This document shows, one piece after another, positions 1 through 6,463 of a stretch of DNA of 6,750 nucleotides. Position 1 is the stretch's first letter. Each line of letters starts with the position of its first letter. The notes below the pieces were generated by a model. The model ran no database searches, was not told where the DNA came from, and worked only from the letters and a program-made list of their open reading frames with translations. The stretch spans positions 1 through 6,750 of the forward strand of contig JAJYAE010000242.1 of the NCBI GenBank assembly GCA_021779695.1, given 5' to 3'. The DNA is from Acidobacteriota bacterium. GTDB lineage: Bacteria; Acidobacteriota; Terriglobia; Terriglobales; Acidobacteriaceae. The position numbers were made by a program, and so were the translations under genes.

Positions 1-152
1 CAAGTCAAAGTAAACACCGCCGTGTTGGCTCCCACTCCAAGGGCCAGAGTCAGGACCGCAAGAACAGTCATGCCGGGCGATTTAACCAATTGACGAAGCC
101 CGAAGCGGGTGTCTTGCCGAAATGTTTCGAAGGAAGGAAAGAGACCTCGCAT
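1..152 (-). CDS. ABC transporter permease, acidobacterial ADOP/MacB-like type (N-terminal fragment)
   Basis: Reading the minus strand from the ATG at 152 gives 50 codons to the left edge without a stop, beginning [20 protein letters not shown]. The order of elements is typical of the large permeases found in many copies in acidobacteria: a short cytoplasmic lead with F-x-Q-D-x-R-F-G-x-R-Q-L, then [20 protein letters not shown], which is the start of the first membrane helix. Such proteins usually have two FtsX/MacB-like permease halves and an extracytoplasmic domain, and are thought to work with a separate ATPase in export or envelope processes; none of that part is visible here. A GGAGAG (162-167) sits 9 bases before the ATG, supporting this start. 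The upstream minus-strand gene ends 78 bp away with no obvious terminator between, so cotranscription is possible. The substrate is unknown. Confidence 0.85.
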   Translation of the reverse strand, partial: MRGLFPSFETFRQDTRFGLRQLVKSPGMTVLAVLTLALGVGANTAVFTLT

Positions 153-230
153 AGGTCGATGCTCTCCGTGCCTCGACTCTATCACCGCGGACTCTCGTCT
201 TGAATTGCTCGGCCGTTTACTTTGAGATAA

Positions 231-1355
231 TCATCGCGCGCCAGCCGTCGTCGCATTCGCAGGTTCATCGTAGTAGCCCATCGTCATGCGCACCGTCAGT
301 CCCGGCCGGTCCGTCGCCAGCTTCAGCTCATGAAACTCATCCGCATGTGCCGTCACCGGCGGGTCAAACCCAATCCGGTAGTACGCATTGGCCTCCGCCA
401 CGCACTGCGCAATCTGCCCCGCCATGTCGTTGTCCGGCACCAGCACCCTGCCGCCCGTCTGCACCGCCAGCACGCCCAGCGCCAGGTTCGGCGTCGCCGC
501 ATCGTTCGCGTTCTTCACGCCCTTCACATACGCCTGGTACTCAAACATCTTTGTCACCGTGTCGATCAGCACCGGCCCCACGCTATACACCGCAATCTGC
601 GCCTCCCGCAGGCTCCGCGACAAATCCACAATCGTCGCAAAGTACCGGTCCTGCTCCCTCTGCGAGTAGTACCCCACCACCGGCCGCGTCAGCAGTGGCC
701 ATCCCGGTCCCAGCCAGATCAGCAGCTTCCGTCCAGGCCGCCGCGCCTCATTGTCCGCAATTTCCGCCATCTGCTGCACTGAGAGTTGCAGCCGCTCCAG
801 CTCCCCATACCCTGCCATCGCCCGGTCCAGCGTCCGGATGCCCGCCTCAATCCCCCGCACTTCCTTGTCCACCGCATTCCCGTCCAGTGAGGGCTGCTGT
901 TGCACGCGCACGCCTTTGTCCGTCAGCAGAATCACACTCACCGGCTGCGACAGATGACCCCCATTCTTCAGCAGGTACGCATCCAGCCCCTGCCGCACAA
1001 GCGCCACTTGCGAGAAAGGCAGATTCACCAGGTCCATCACCAGAATCACTTCCACCGGCGGCTGCGGCATCACATGCACGCCATCAAACTTCTTGAACGA
1101 CAGAATCCTCGCCGGCTTACCGTTGTCCAGCAGCTTCAAGTCCCACGGCTGCAAATCCAAAACCGCATTCCCCCGCGCATCCGTCACGATTGCGTTGATC
1201 TTCACCGCTCCGTCCGGAATCACCAGCGTCCTGATGGGCGTTGCCGACCGCTGCCTCAGCGCCGGTGCCGCCGGCACTCCCTGCTGTCCCCGCACACCCT
1301 GCGTTCCACCCCATACCCACAACGCCAACCCAAGCGCCCAACCCGCTCGTCCCAT
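231..1355 (-). CDS. Secreted VWFA-related domain protein (acidobacterial TIGR03436 type)
   Basis: A protein of 374 residues from the preferred start. Two ATGs lie six bases apart (1361 and 1355). The CGGGAG at 1362-1367 abuts the first but is 6 bases from the second, so the second, beginning MGRAGWALGLALW, is preferred. Residues 1 to about 23 form a signal peptide ending near VRG-QQ, so the product is exported. A segment near residues 48-88 (KINAIVTDARGNAVLDL, then DLKLLDNGKP) is the usual lead-in of the family. The VWA-like core follows: strand VEVILVMDLVNLPF at about 101-114, RKLLIWLGPGWPLL at about 209-222, AQIAVYSVGP near 252-261, QTGGRVLVPDND near 299-310, and the closing FHELKLATDRPGLTVRMTMGYY. 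At the metal-site position it has D-x-x-N rather than D-x-S-x-S, as I recall for many family members, so classical MIDAS metal binding is doubtful. The role is unknown; adhesion or envelope protein interaction is a family-level guess. Confidence 0.88.
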   Translation of the reverse strand: MGRAGWALGLALWVWGGTQGVRGQQGVPAAPALRQRSATPIRTLVIPDGAVKINAIVTDARGNAVLDLQPWDLKLLDNGKPARILSFKKFDGVHVMPQPPVEVILVMDLVNLPFSQVALVRQGLDAYLLKNGGHLSQPVSVILLTDKGVRVQQQPSLDGNAVDKEVRGIEAGIRTLDRAMAGYGELERLQLSVQQMAEIADNEARRPGRKLLIWLGPGWPLLTRPVVGYYSQREQDRYFATIVDLSRSLREAQIAVYSVGPVLIDTVTKMFEYQAYVKGVKNANDAATPNLALGVLAVQTGGRVLVPDNDMAGQIAQCVAEANAYYRIGFDPPVTAHADEFHELKLATDRPGLTVRMTMGYYDEPANATTAGAR

Positions 1356-1361
1356 CCTCAT

Positions 1362-1367
1362 CTCCCG
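1362..1367 (-). promoter_or_regulatory. Ribosome-binding site deciding the start of the VWFA-related gene
   Basis: Minus-strand CGGGAG. It leaves no room for the ATG at 1361 but gives a normal 6-base spacing to the ATG at 1355, so the start two codons downstream is favoured. Confidence 0.6.
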
Positions 1368-1373
1368 TGATCT

Positions 1374-1410
1374 CTATTCATAAGTGCTGGAAGCGCCTCA
1401 AAAGGTTGCA
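1374..1410 (-). promoter_or_regulatory. Candidate promoter of the VWFA-related gene (ECF-like -35)
   Basis: On the minus strand TGCAACCTTTTG (1410 to 1399) resembles the AAC-plus-T-run -35 boxes used by many ECF sigma factors. About 17 bases on comes CTTATGAAT, just before the ribosome-binding site. The gene needs its own promoter because a terminator lies directly upstream, which makes this 100-bp stretch the likely place. The match is by eye and the -10 box is not convincing. Confidence 0.25.
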
Positions 1411-1458
1411 CCCCGCCACATCCCACCCGAACTTTTCCCACGCTAGCCCGGATCCAAC

Positions 1459-1495
1459 AAAAAAAGGCTGCGCCGCGGTTCACCAGACGGCGCAG
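1459..1495 (-). terminator. Rho-independent terminator of the methyltransferase gene
   Basis: On the minus strand, CTGCGCCG (1495-1488) pairs perfectly with CGGCGCAG (1475-1468) across a 12-base loop, followed by CC and seven Ts (1465-1459). It begins 25 bases after the methyltransferase stop codon. It therefore ends that transcript and separates it from the VWFA-related gene that follows on the same strand. Confidence 0.88.
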
Positions 1496-1520
1496 ACCTC
1501 GTCTTCCTCCGTTCTTCTCT

Positions 1521-2546
1521 CTAGGCCCTTCCCATCACAATCGTGTGCGGGCTCATCGGAATCGGATGCCCCGTCACATCCCGCAACCCCGCTTCCTCAT
1601 ACATCGCCCGCAGTTCGCTCAGCGGATACGCATCCCCCGCCGGCGTTGTCGCCAGCATCGTCAGCGCAAACGCCGCCGGCATCGGCGGAGACACGCGATC
1701 TTCATCCGGCACAAACTCCAGCGTCGCCACGCGCCCGCCCGCCTTCAGCGCGCCACGCACCTTCTTCAGCAGCCCAACGCACGTCACCTTGTCAAAGTGG
1801 TGCAGAAAGTTCGTCAGCAGCACCACATCATACGGCCCGCCAAACTCCACCTCAAACGCGCTTCCGGGAAGCATGTCATAGCGATCGTGAACACCCGCCT
1901 TCTCCGCATTCTTCAGCGCCACCCGCAGCACCGGAGCCCAGTCCAGCCCCGTCACATGCGCTTCCTTGTGCTGCTTCGCAATCTCAATCCCAAACAGCCC
2001 ATGTCCCGCCGCAATGTCCAGCACCCGCATCGGCCCCGCATGTCCATCCAGCACCACCTTTCCCAGCGGCGCCGCCATCGGCGCCATCATCGGCGCCATC
2101 GTCTCGGCAAACTGCACCCATACCGGGTTCTCCGGCTCCACGCTCCCATCCCCGTCCAGCGTCGTACGCCCCCGGCGCACAATCTCCGCCAGCTCCTTCA
2201 TCGGATCGTTCATCGCCTGGTTGCCCAGGAACTGCGCAATCGTCGCCAGCGACGACGGCGACCGCGGATCGAGAAACGCCGCGCTCGTCGCCGTGTGCCG
2301 ATAACTCCCACCCTCTTTCAACAGCACGCCGTGAATCACAAGGTAATCGCACAGAATGCGGATGCCCCGCTCCGACGCCTTGCAGTGCCGCGCAATCGAC
2401 GCCACATCACCAGGCCCGTCGCCGACCGCCGTAAAAACATCCAAATCGATTGCCGCTTTCAGCGCCGCCGTCTGCTGATACGCCTGCAGCATGCCAAACA
2501 CAACGGCCGGCGTCACCGGCCCTTGCGCAGCGTGTCCATTTGCCAT
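1521..2546 (-). CDS. SAM-dependent (O-)methyltransferase with N-terminal dimerisation domain
   Basis: A protein of 341 residues. The start MANGHAAQGPVTP is fixed by a perfect AGGAGG 8 bases upstream; the same frame stays open 76 codons further up, but that part has no ribosome site and no family resemblance. Residues about 11-90 form the helical dimerisation/winged-helix domain of the hydroxyindole/plant-type O-methyltransferase superfamily. The catalytic Rossmann domain shows SAM motif I VLDIAAGHG (175-183), the acidic residue after strand 2 in TGLDW (D202), YDVVLLTNFLHHFD (239-252, with a His pair where this superfamily often has its catalytic His) and LKAGGRVATLEFVPDEDR (267-284). The family methylates hydroxyls of small aromatic or polyketide-like molecules; the substrate here cannot be told. 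A low-complexity MAP repeat sits at residues 149-160. No signal peptide is visible, so it is probably cytoplasmic. It has its own terminator and appears monocistronic; divergent to it is the 976-residue secreted protein gene. Confidence 0.88.
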   Translation of the reverse strand: MANGHAAQGPVTPAVVFGMLQAYQQTAALKAAIDLDVFTAVGDGPGDVASIARHCKASERGIRILCDYLVIHGVLLKEGGSYRHTATSAAFLDPRSPSSLATIAQFLGNQAMNDPMKELAEIVRRGRTTLDGDGSVEPENPVWVQFAETMAPMMAPMAAPLGKVVLDGHAGPMRVLDIAAGHGLFGIEIAKQHKEAHVTGLDWAPVLRVALKNAEKAGVHDRYDMLPGSAFEVEFGGPYDVVLLTNFLHHFDKVTCVGLLKKVRGALKAGGRVATLEFVPDEDRVSPPMPAAFALTMLATTPAGDAYPLSELRAMYEEAGLRDVTGHPIPMSPHTIVMGRA

Positions 2547-2554
2547 GGGGAAAT

Positions 2555-2560
2555 CCTCCT
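2555..2560 (-). promoter_or_regulatory. Ribosome-binding site deciding the methyltransferase start
   Basis: A perfect minus-strand AGGAGG with 8 bases (ATTTCCCC) to the ATG at 2546. It shows that the 76-codon upstream extension of the frame is not translated as part of this enzyme. Confidence 0.85.
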
Positions 2561-2753
2561 CGTTCGCGCCGGGACAGACTTGAGGGAGGCAGGGGAACGC
2601 TATCCACGGGCCAGCCGAGTGTATCACCCCTTCGTTACCTCGCTGAACGGGACGCCCCGCTGCCCTCCGCTTGCGCATGATGCAGCCGCGCACTGGCCTC
2701 GCTCCCGGCTCGTCCAGCCTTCCCTCCTGCGCGTATGGCAAAAGACCGATCGA

Positions 2754-2774
2754 TTGCGCTAGACTAGCTAGCAA
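2754..2774. promoter_or_regulatory. Candidate operator: overlapping CTAG-rich palindrome
   Basis: Three CTAG tetranucleotides occur in 13 bp (2759, 2764 and 2768). GCTAGACTAGC (2758-2768) is a perfect odd palindrome and CTAGCTAG (2764-2771) a perfect even one overlapping it; TTGC and GCAA flank the whole. CTAG is rare in most bacterial genomes, and such dyads are common in operators of TetR-like repressors. The position between divergent starts fits regulation. The regulator is not in the window. Confidence 0.35.
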
Positions 2775-2908
2775 AACAATTTACCCGCATGTTTCCGTAG
2801 TCTCTTCAGTCGGAATCCGCGAGCCAGTGGCGATTCTTTCAATGGGCACAGCGGGCACTGAACATCCGAGCAGAGCGCTCCACAGGCTCGCTCGCTGGCA
2901 CGAATGGA

Positions 2909-5839
2909 ATGAGACCTTACCTCCTAACCTGCATCTCCCTCGGCGCCATCCTTGCTGCGTCCCTTTCCCCGCTCGCCGCGCAGCAGGCGCCCGCGGCTTC
3001 CCCGTCCGCCTCGCCCGCCGCAGCCGATCCCATGCAGCTCTACCTCGTCGTCCATGACAGGCACGACAAGCCCCTCCTCGACCTCAAAGCGGATGAACTC
3101 AAAGTCACCGACGACGGCTCCCCCCTCAGCCTCCAGAACTTCCAGTTCATCAATCGCCAGAAGCAATCCGCCAATCTCGTCACTTTCGTCTTCGATCCCT
3201 TTCCCGTAGAAAAAGGCAAGCAGCCACCCAAAAACTCATCCCGTATGGGAAACGCCCACGACGCGGCCTTGAAGATCCTTTCCCTGCTCTCTGAAAGCGG
3301 ATTCGAGTTTTCCGTCTTCAACATCGACTCCCGCCTTCATCTCCAGCAGCCCTTCACCTCGGATCTCAACGTCGTCGAAAAGGCCATCAACTCCGCCACA
3401 GGCCCTCTCGCAACCCGCGACAAAAAGGAAGCCTCCGCCGCGGAAAAGGCCGTCCTCTCCGTTGCCCTCGATGGCGTCGATGCCTCCGGCAAGCACGTCG
3501 ATGCTCGCGACCGCCTCCTCGCGCAGTCCATTTACTCCGCCCTCCGCAACTCCACCCGCATCGCGCAGGACCGTCACATCGCACCCTCGCTTCCCTCCAT
3601 CCTGGCCCTCGTCCAGGCGCAGCAGGATCTCACCGGACGGAAAACTATCATCTACCTCAGCTCCCTCCAGCAGGCGCAGATTGACGACGCCGCTCGGCAG
3701 GCAATGCTGTCCATCATCGGATCGGCCAACCAGGCCGGCATCGGCATCGACATCGTCGATGGAACCGCGCTCGGCCCCCATGGTTCGCACATCAAAATGC
3801 TCGATCCCAACAGTCAGGGAGCCCTTACCGCCCTCAATACGATCTCCATCGGAGGAGGCGGTTCGATCTCCATTCCGCCCGACGCAAGCGACCTCGAAGT
3901 CACGGAAGATGCCCCCGTCAATGCCGACCTCCAGCACCTCGCACTCGCCACCGGAGGCACTTACATCAATGGCGACAGCCAGCGCAAATCCCTCCAGCAG
4001 CTCATCGGAGACATGACCTCCTATTACGAGGCTTCCTTCGTCCCCAGAATGAACGGGTACGATGGCAAATTCCACCCGCTCGCCGTCACATCCACCCGTT
4101 CCGGCCTCAAGATCCGCACCCAGTCCGGGTATCTCGCCCTGCCGCCCCCCGCCGCCGATGGCAGCCGCCCCCAGGCTTTCGAGCTGCCGCTCCTCAAGTA
4201 CCTCAGCCAGTCCCCACTTCCCGCGCAACTTCCCTTCCGCGCCGCCGTCCTCAACCTCGGCGGCAGCGCTGACGGCAACCGCGCCGTCCTCGCTGTTGAA
4301 CTCCCCGTGGAAGGCCTTAACCTCCAGAGCGACGCCAACTCCCCCAGCTCTCTCGCCCACGTCGCCATGATTGCCGACATCAAGGACCAGTCCGGCACCG
4401 TCGCCGCTCACTTCAGCTCCAATACTCCGCATCGCGTCACCCTCCACGGCGCAGCAGCCGGCTCCTCGCACCTTATCTCCCTCCAGCGCCACTTCATCCT
4501 GCCCCCGGGCAACTACACCCTCCAGGTCCTCCTCGTCGATACCGACAGCGGCAAAGCCGGAGCCCAGAGCATTCCCTTCACCATCGCCAACGATCCCGGC
4601 ACGCCCTCGCTCAGCAACATCGTCCTCGTCCGCCGCGCTGATCCCATCCCCACCGCCGCAAGCGACCCCACAGATCCTCTCCTCGATGCCAGAAAGCGCA
4701 TCACCCCTAACATCTCCGGCGCGCTGCCCTCCGGGAACGCCAATCTCGCCCTCTTCTTTGCCGCCCACGTCAATCCCCACGCCCCACAACCCGCCAAGCT
4801 CCGCATCGCCATCCTTCGCGACGGCCAGATCCTCGGCGGCGCGCCCGCCATCGACCGCGAAGTCAACGGAGAAGAATACTTCTCCTACCTCACCAGCCTC
4901 GGCATCAGCCACCCCGCCGACGGCGCCTACCAGGTCGAGGCCGTCCTCACACAGGATGGAAAGACCGCCCGCGCTGAAACCACCTTCACCCTCTCCAACG
5001 TCGCCTCAGTCGACGACGATTCCACCGGCCCCAAGATCTCGCTCGAATCCATCTCCCGTCCCGCCGGTCCCCTGGCCATCAACGTCTCCCCCAACACCGA
5101 ACAGCGGCCGCCCACCGCCGAAATCAGCGCCCTCCTCGCAGACGCCTCCCAGTACTCCAGCGACTATTGGGAGTCCCTGCCCAACTTCATGTGCCAGCAG
5201 ATTACCGATCGCTTCGTCAACTCCAACGGCAATTCCAAATGGAGACACATCGACACCCTCACCGGCCAGCTCACCTACTTCGACCATCAGGAGGACTGGC
5301 AGTTCCAGGAGTCCCAACGCAATCACCGCACCAGCCACGACAGCAACAGCTACACCGAACACGGCATCTCCGGCGCAGGCATCTTCGGCGGCGTCATCCG
5401 CGGCCTCTTCCGCCCCGCATCCAAGGCGGAGATCACTTGGTACCAGACCGGCACCCTCGGTGACGACACCGTGCAGATCTTCAAATACCGCGTCGCCAAA
5501 AAGAACTCCAACCTCGGCCTTCGCGTCGGACCCACGGAGCTCGCAGTCGTCGGCTATCACGGCCTCATCTTTATTGATAGCGCCACCCACGGCGTCCGCC
5601 GTATCACTGAAACCGCTGACGACGTGCCCCGCCGCTTCCCCATCCGCGAGGCTCTCGTCAGCGCCGACTACGACTACGTCACCATCGGCTCCCAGCAATA
5701 CCTCGTCCCCATCGGCGCGCAGGTCATCCTGCGCAAAGGCCGCCGTCTGATCGAACTCAACCAGATCCGCTTCCGCGACTTCCATCGCTTCCGCTCCAGC
5801 ATGAAAATCCTCACCTCCATGCCCATCCCGGAAAAGTAA
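2909..5839 (+). CDS. Large secreted VWFA-related protein with distinct C-terminal LPNF-x-C domain
   Basis: A protein of 976 residues. Residues 1-24 are a signal peptide ending PLAA-QQ, which supports this ATG although its ribosome site is weak. Residues 42-80 are the family lead-in (YLVVHDRHDKPLLDLK, then LKVTDDG). The VWA-like module runs to about 410: strand ANLVTFVFDPFP (88-99) with no D-x-S-x-S metal motif, a helical stretch (175-240), GRKTIIYLSS (243-252), LALATGGTYINGDS (344-357), DMTSYYEASFVP (368-379) and the closing KIRTQSGYLAL. Residues about 425-560 and 565-700 look like two beta-rich segments (LPFRAAVLNLG; LRIAILRDGQILGG). A C-terminal domain spans about 740-976: YWESLPNFMCQQITDRF (753-769), LTGQLTYFDHQEDWQ, GYHGLIFIDSATHGVRRIT (882-900) and a closing IRFRDFHRFRSS. 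I recall similar LPNF-x-C segments as separate acidobacterial secreted proteins, but no function. The mature chain has one Cys (762). It is probably periplasmic or surface-located; its stop is 5 bases from the decayed insertion element. Confidence 0.87.
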   Translation: MRPYLLTCISLGAILAASLSPLAAQQAPAASPSASPAAADPMQLYLVVHDRHDKPLLDLKADELKVTDDGSPLSLQNFQFINRQKQSANLVTFVFDPFPVEKGKQPPKNSSRMGNAHDAALKILSLLSESGFEFSVFNIDSRLHLQQPFTSDLNVVEKAINSATGPLATRDKKEASAAEKAVLSVALDGVDASGKHVDARDRLLAQSIYSALRNSTRIAQDRHIAPSLPSILALVQAQQDLTGRKTIIYLSSLQQAQIDDAARQAMLSIIGSANQAGIGIDIVDGTALGPHGSHIKMLDPNSQGALTALNTISIGGGGSISIPPDASDLEVTEDAPVNADLQHLALATGGTYINGDSQRKSLQQLIGDMTSYYEASFVPRMNGYDGKFHPLAVTSTRSGLKIRTQSGYLALPPPAADGSRPQAFELPLLKYLSQSPLPAQLPFRAAVLNLGGSADGNRAVLAVELPVEGLNLQSDANSPSSLAHVAMIADIKDQSGTVAAHFSSNTPHRVTLHGAAAGSSHLISLQRHFILPPGNYTLQVLLVDTDSGKAGAQSIPFTIANDPGTPSLSNIVLVRRADPIPTAASDPTDPLLDARKRITPNISGALPSGNANLALFFAAHVNPHAPQPAKLRIAILRDGQILGGAPAIDREVNGEEYFSYLTSLGISHPADGAYQVEAVLTQDGKTARAETTFTLSNVASVDDDSTGPKISLESISRPAGPLAINVSPNTEQRPPTAEISALLADASQYSSDYWESLPNFMCQQITDRFVNSNGNSKWRHIDTLTGQLTYFDHQEDWQFQESQRNHRTSHDSNSYTEHGISGAGIFGGVIRGLFRPASKAEITWYQTGTLGDDTVQIFKYRVAKKNSNLGLRVGPTELAVVGYHGLIFIDSATHGVRRITETADDVPRRFPIREALVSADYDYVTIGSQQYLVPIGAQVILRKGRRLIELNQIRFRDFHRFRSSMKILTSMPIPEK

Positions 5840-5844
5840 GTATC

Positions 5845-5860
5845 CCCCGGCAAAGCCGGG
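5845..5860. repeat. Palindromic end repeat, copy 1 (CCCCGGCAAAGCCGGG)
   Basis: CCCGGC and GCCGGG (5846-5860) form a 6-bp stem with an AAA loop. The same 16-mer recurs in the same orientation at 6465-6480, on the other side of the transposase remnant, as expected for end hairpins of an IS200/IS605-type element or for REP sequences tied to a RAYT gene. It lies 5 bases after the stop codon of the large secreted-protein gene, so it may also serve as that mRNA's 3' hairpin; only an AT-rich stretch (ATTATTA), not a clean T-run, follows. Confidence 0.75.
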
Positions 5861-5876
5861 AGCATTATTAGTGTGA

Positions 5877-5945
5877 GCCGCTCAAAGCGGCTTGAGCGGG
5901 GCTGCGAACGCGGCCCCGATGATTATTGGCCGCCGGATGGGCGGC
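5877..5945. repeat. Cluster of three hairpins downstream of the transposase remnant
   Basis: (a) GCCGCT/AGCGGC at 5877-5891 with a CAA loop, overlapping an alternative CCGCTCAA/TTGAGCGG stem at 5878-5899; the two cannot form together. (b) A 9-bp stem of 5897-5905 with 5910-5918, loop GAAC, one G-U pair. (c) GCCGCC/GGCGGC at 5929-5934 and 5940-5945. With copy 1 of the end repeat this makes four hairpins in 100 bp. They probably belong to the 3' tail of the mobile element and could also stop convergent transcription. Confidence 0.65.
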
Positions 5946-5948
5946 AGG

Positions 5949-6379
5949 TCACTTCCACAGGTTCAGTTGATCGAGCCGCTGATCTTCCTTCTCCTGGTTG
6001 CGAATGTAGGCCCGAACCACCTCTTCATCACGGCCCACCGTGGACACAAAATAGCCTCGCGCCCAAAAATGCTGCCCGACAAAGTTCTGCCGACGCTCAC
6101 CAGAGACTCGCGCCAAGGGATCGCGCTCTTGCCTTTCATGTACCCCACCACTTGCGATACCGCGTACTTGGGCGGAATCGAAAGCAGAATGTACACATGG
6201 TCCGACATCAGATGACCCTCTTCTACCCGGCTTTGCCTCTGCTCGGCAAGACGGCGGAACACCTCGCCCAAATGAGGCCTCAACCCTTGATACAGAGTCT
6301 TCCTCCCACACTTCGGAATGAAGATCACATGATATTTGCACTCCCACTGGGAGTGGCTTAAACTCTCATACTCGTCCAT
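5949..6379 (-). pseudogene. tnpA: Y1 transposase of IS200/IS605/RAYT type, frameshifted and lacking an HUH histidine
   Basis: The start MDEYESLSHSQWECKYHVIF is preceded by AAGGAG at 7 bases. The frame follows the small HUH transposase family to residue 87 (YMKGKSAI), then loses similarity. From 6116 the family sequence resumes in another frame: LARVSGERRQNFVGQHFWAR, then GYFVSTVGRDEEVVRAYIRNQEKEDQRLDQ and a stop at 5949. Restoring one base near 6117-6119 (for example CAC for CC, His 88) gives 143 residues, the length I recall for intact copies. The HUH motif, normally D-H-V-H, reads D-H-V-Y (residues 60-63; CAC changed to TAC), removing a metal ligand. The nucleophile region AYIRNQ is still encoded, but only in the shifted frame. 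When whole, the enzyme cuts and joins single-stranded DNA at hairpin ends. With both lesions it should be inactive; the uninterrupted first frame yields a 138-residue product with an aberrant tail. Confidence 0.85.
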
Positions 6380-6382
6380 CCG

Positions 6383-6425
6383 GAAACTCCTTCGCGTGTA
6401 CTTGGCGGCTCACGTCTGGAGTTTC
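6383..6425 (-). promoter_or_regulatory. Possible hairpin hiding the tnpA ribosome-binding site
   Basis: In the tnpA leader on the minus strand, GAAACTCC (6425-6418) can pair with GGAGTTTC (6390-6383), 8 perfect bp; CGTG (6414-6411) with CACG (6398-6395) adds an inner 4-bp stem. The second arm contains GGAG of the Shine-Dalgarno (AAGGAG, 6392-6387). Hiding the ribosome site in a leader hairpin is an established way in which IS200 limits transposase synthesis; here it is inferred from sequence only. Confidence 0.5.
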
Positions 6426-6463
6426 TTGGGTGGACTCCCCTAAATGTCAAACGCCTACTGCCT

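Larger units (their letters stand above)
2547..2908. other. Divergent intergenic region
   Basis: 362 bp between the divergent methyltransferase and secreted-protein genes. It holds the methyltransferase ribosome site and the CTAG-rich palindrome at 2754-2774. Promoters for both genes must lie here, but no convincing sigma-70 -35/-10 pair was found by eye on either strand. GC content drops around 2755-2810, where promoter elements are most likely. The plus-strand gene lacks a strong Shine-Dalgarno. Confidence 0.6.

Noticed and set aside
1545..2762. Long Arg/His/Pro-rich plus-strand frame opposite the methyltransferase
   Set aside because: Low-complexity antisense shadow; the minus strand encodes clear SAM-binding motifs with a ribosome site and a terminator.
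2547..2774. 76-codon upstream extension of the methyltransferase
   Set aside because: The AGGAGG at 2555-2560 positions the start at 2546, and the extension does not resemble the family.
2930..2932. Cys 8 of the large secreted protein as a lipoprotein lipobox
   Set aside because: The preceding residues (L-L-T) do not fit a lipobox and the Cys lies before the hydrophobic core; an ordinary signal peptide ending PLAA-QQ fits better.
3236..4912. 558-codon minus-strand open frame opposite the large secreted-protein gene
   Set aside because: Its glycine/valine/aspartate-rich translation has no fold-like pattern; it is the mirror of a GC-rich gene whose codons rarely give stops on the opposite strand.
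4371..5750. 459-codon plus-strand frame overlapping the large secreted-protein gene
   Set aside because: Composed almost wholly of Ser, Pro, Ala and Thr, the signature of a shifted frame in high-GC DNA; the other frame has a signal peptide and family motifs.
5845..5870. Strong rho-independent terminator for the large secreted-protein gene
   Set aside because: A hairpin is present, but only ATTATTA, not a T-run, follows; it is better explained as an element-end or REP palindrome, although it may still help end transcription.
6110..6125. Programmed ribosomal frameshifting in tnpA
   Set aside because: No slippery heptamer is visible at the shift point, the missing base fits a simple deletion in a His codon, and this family normally uses one frame.
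5873..6361. 162-codon plus-strand frame across the transposase region
   Set aside because: It runs antisense to the recognisable tnpA sequence and has no family-like features.
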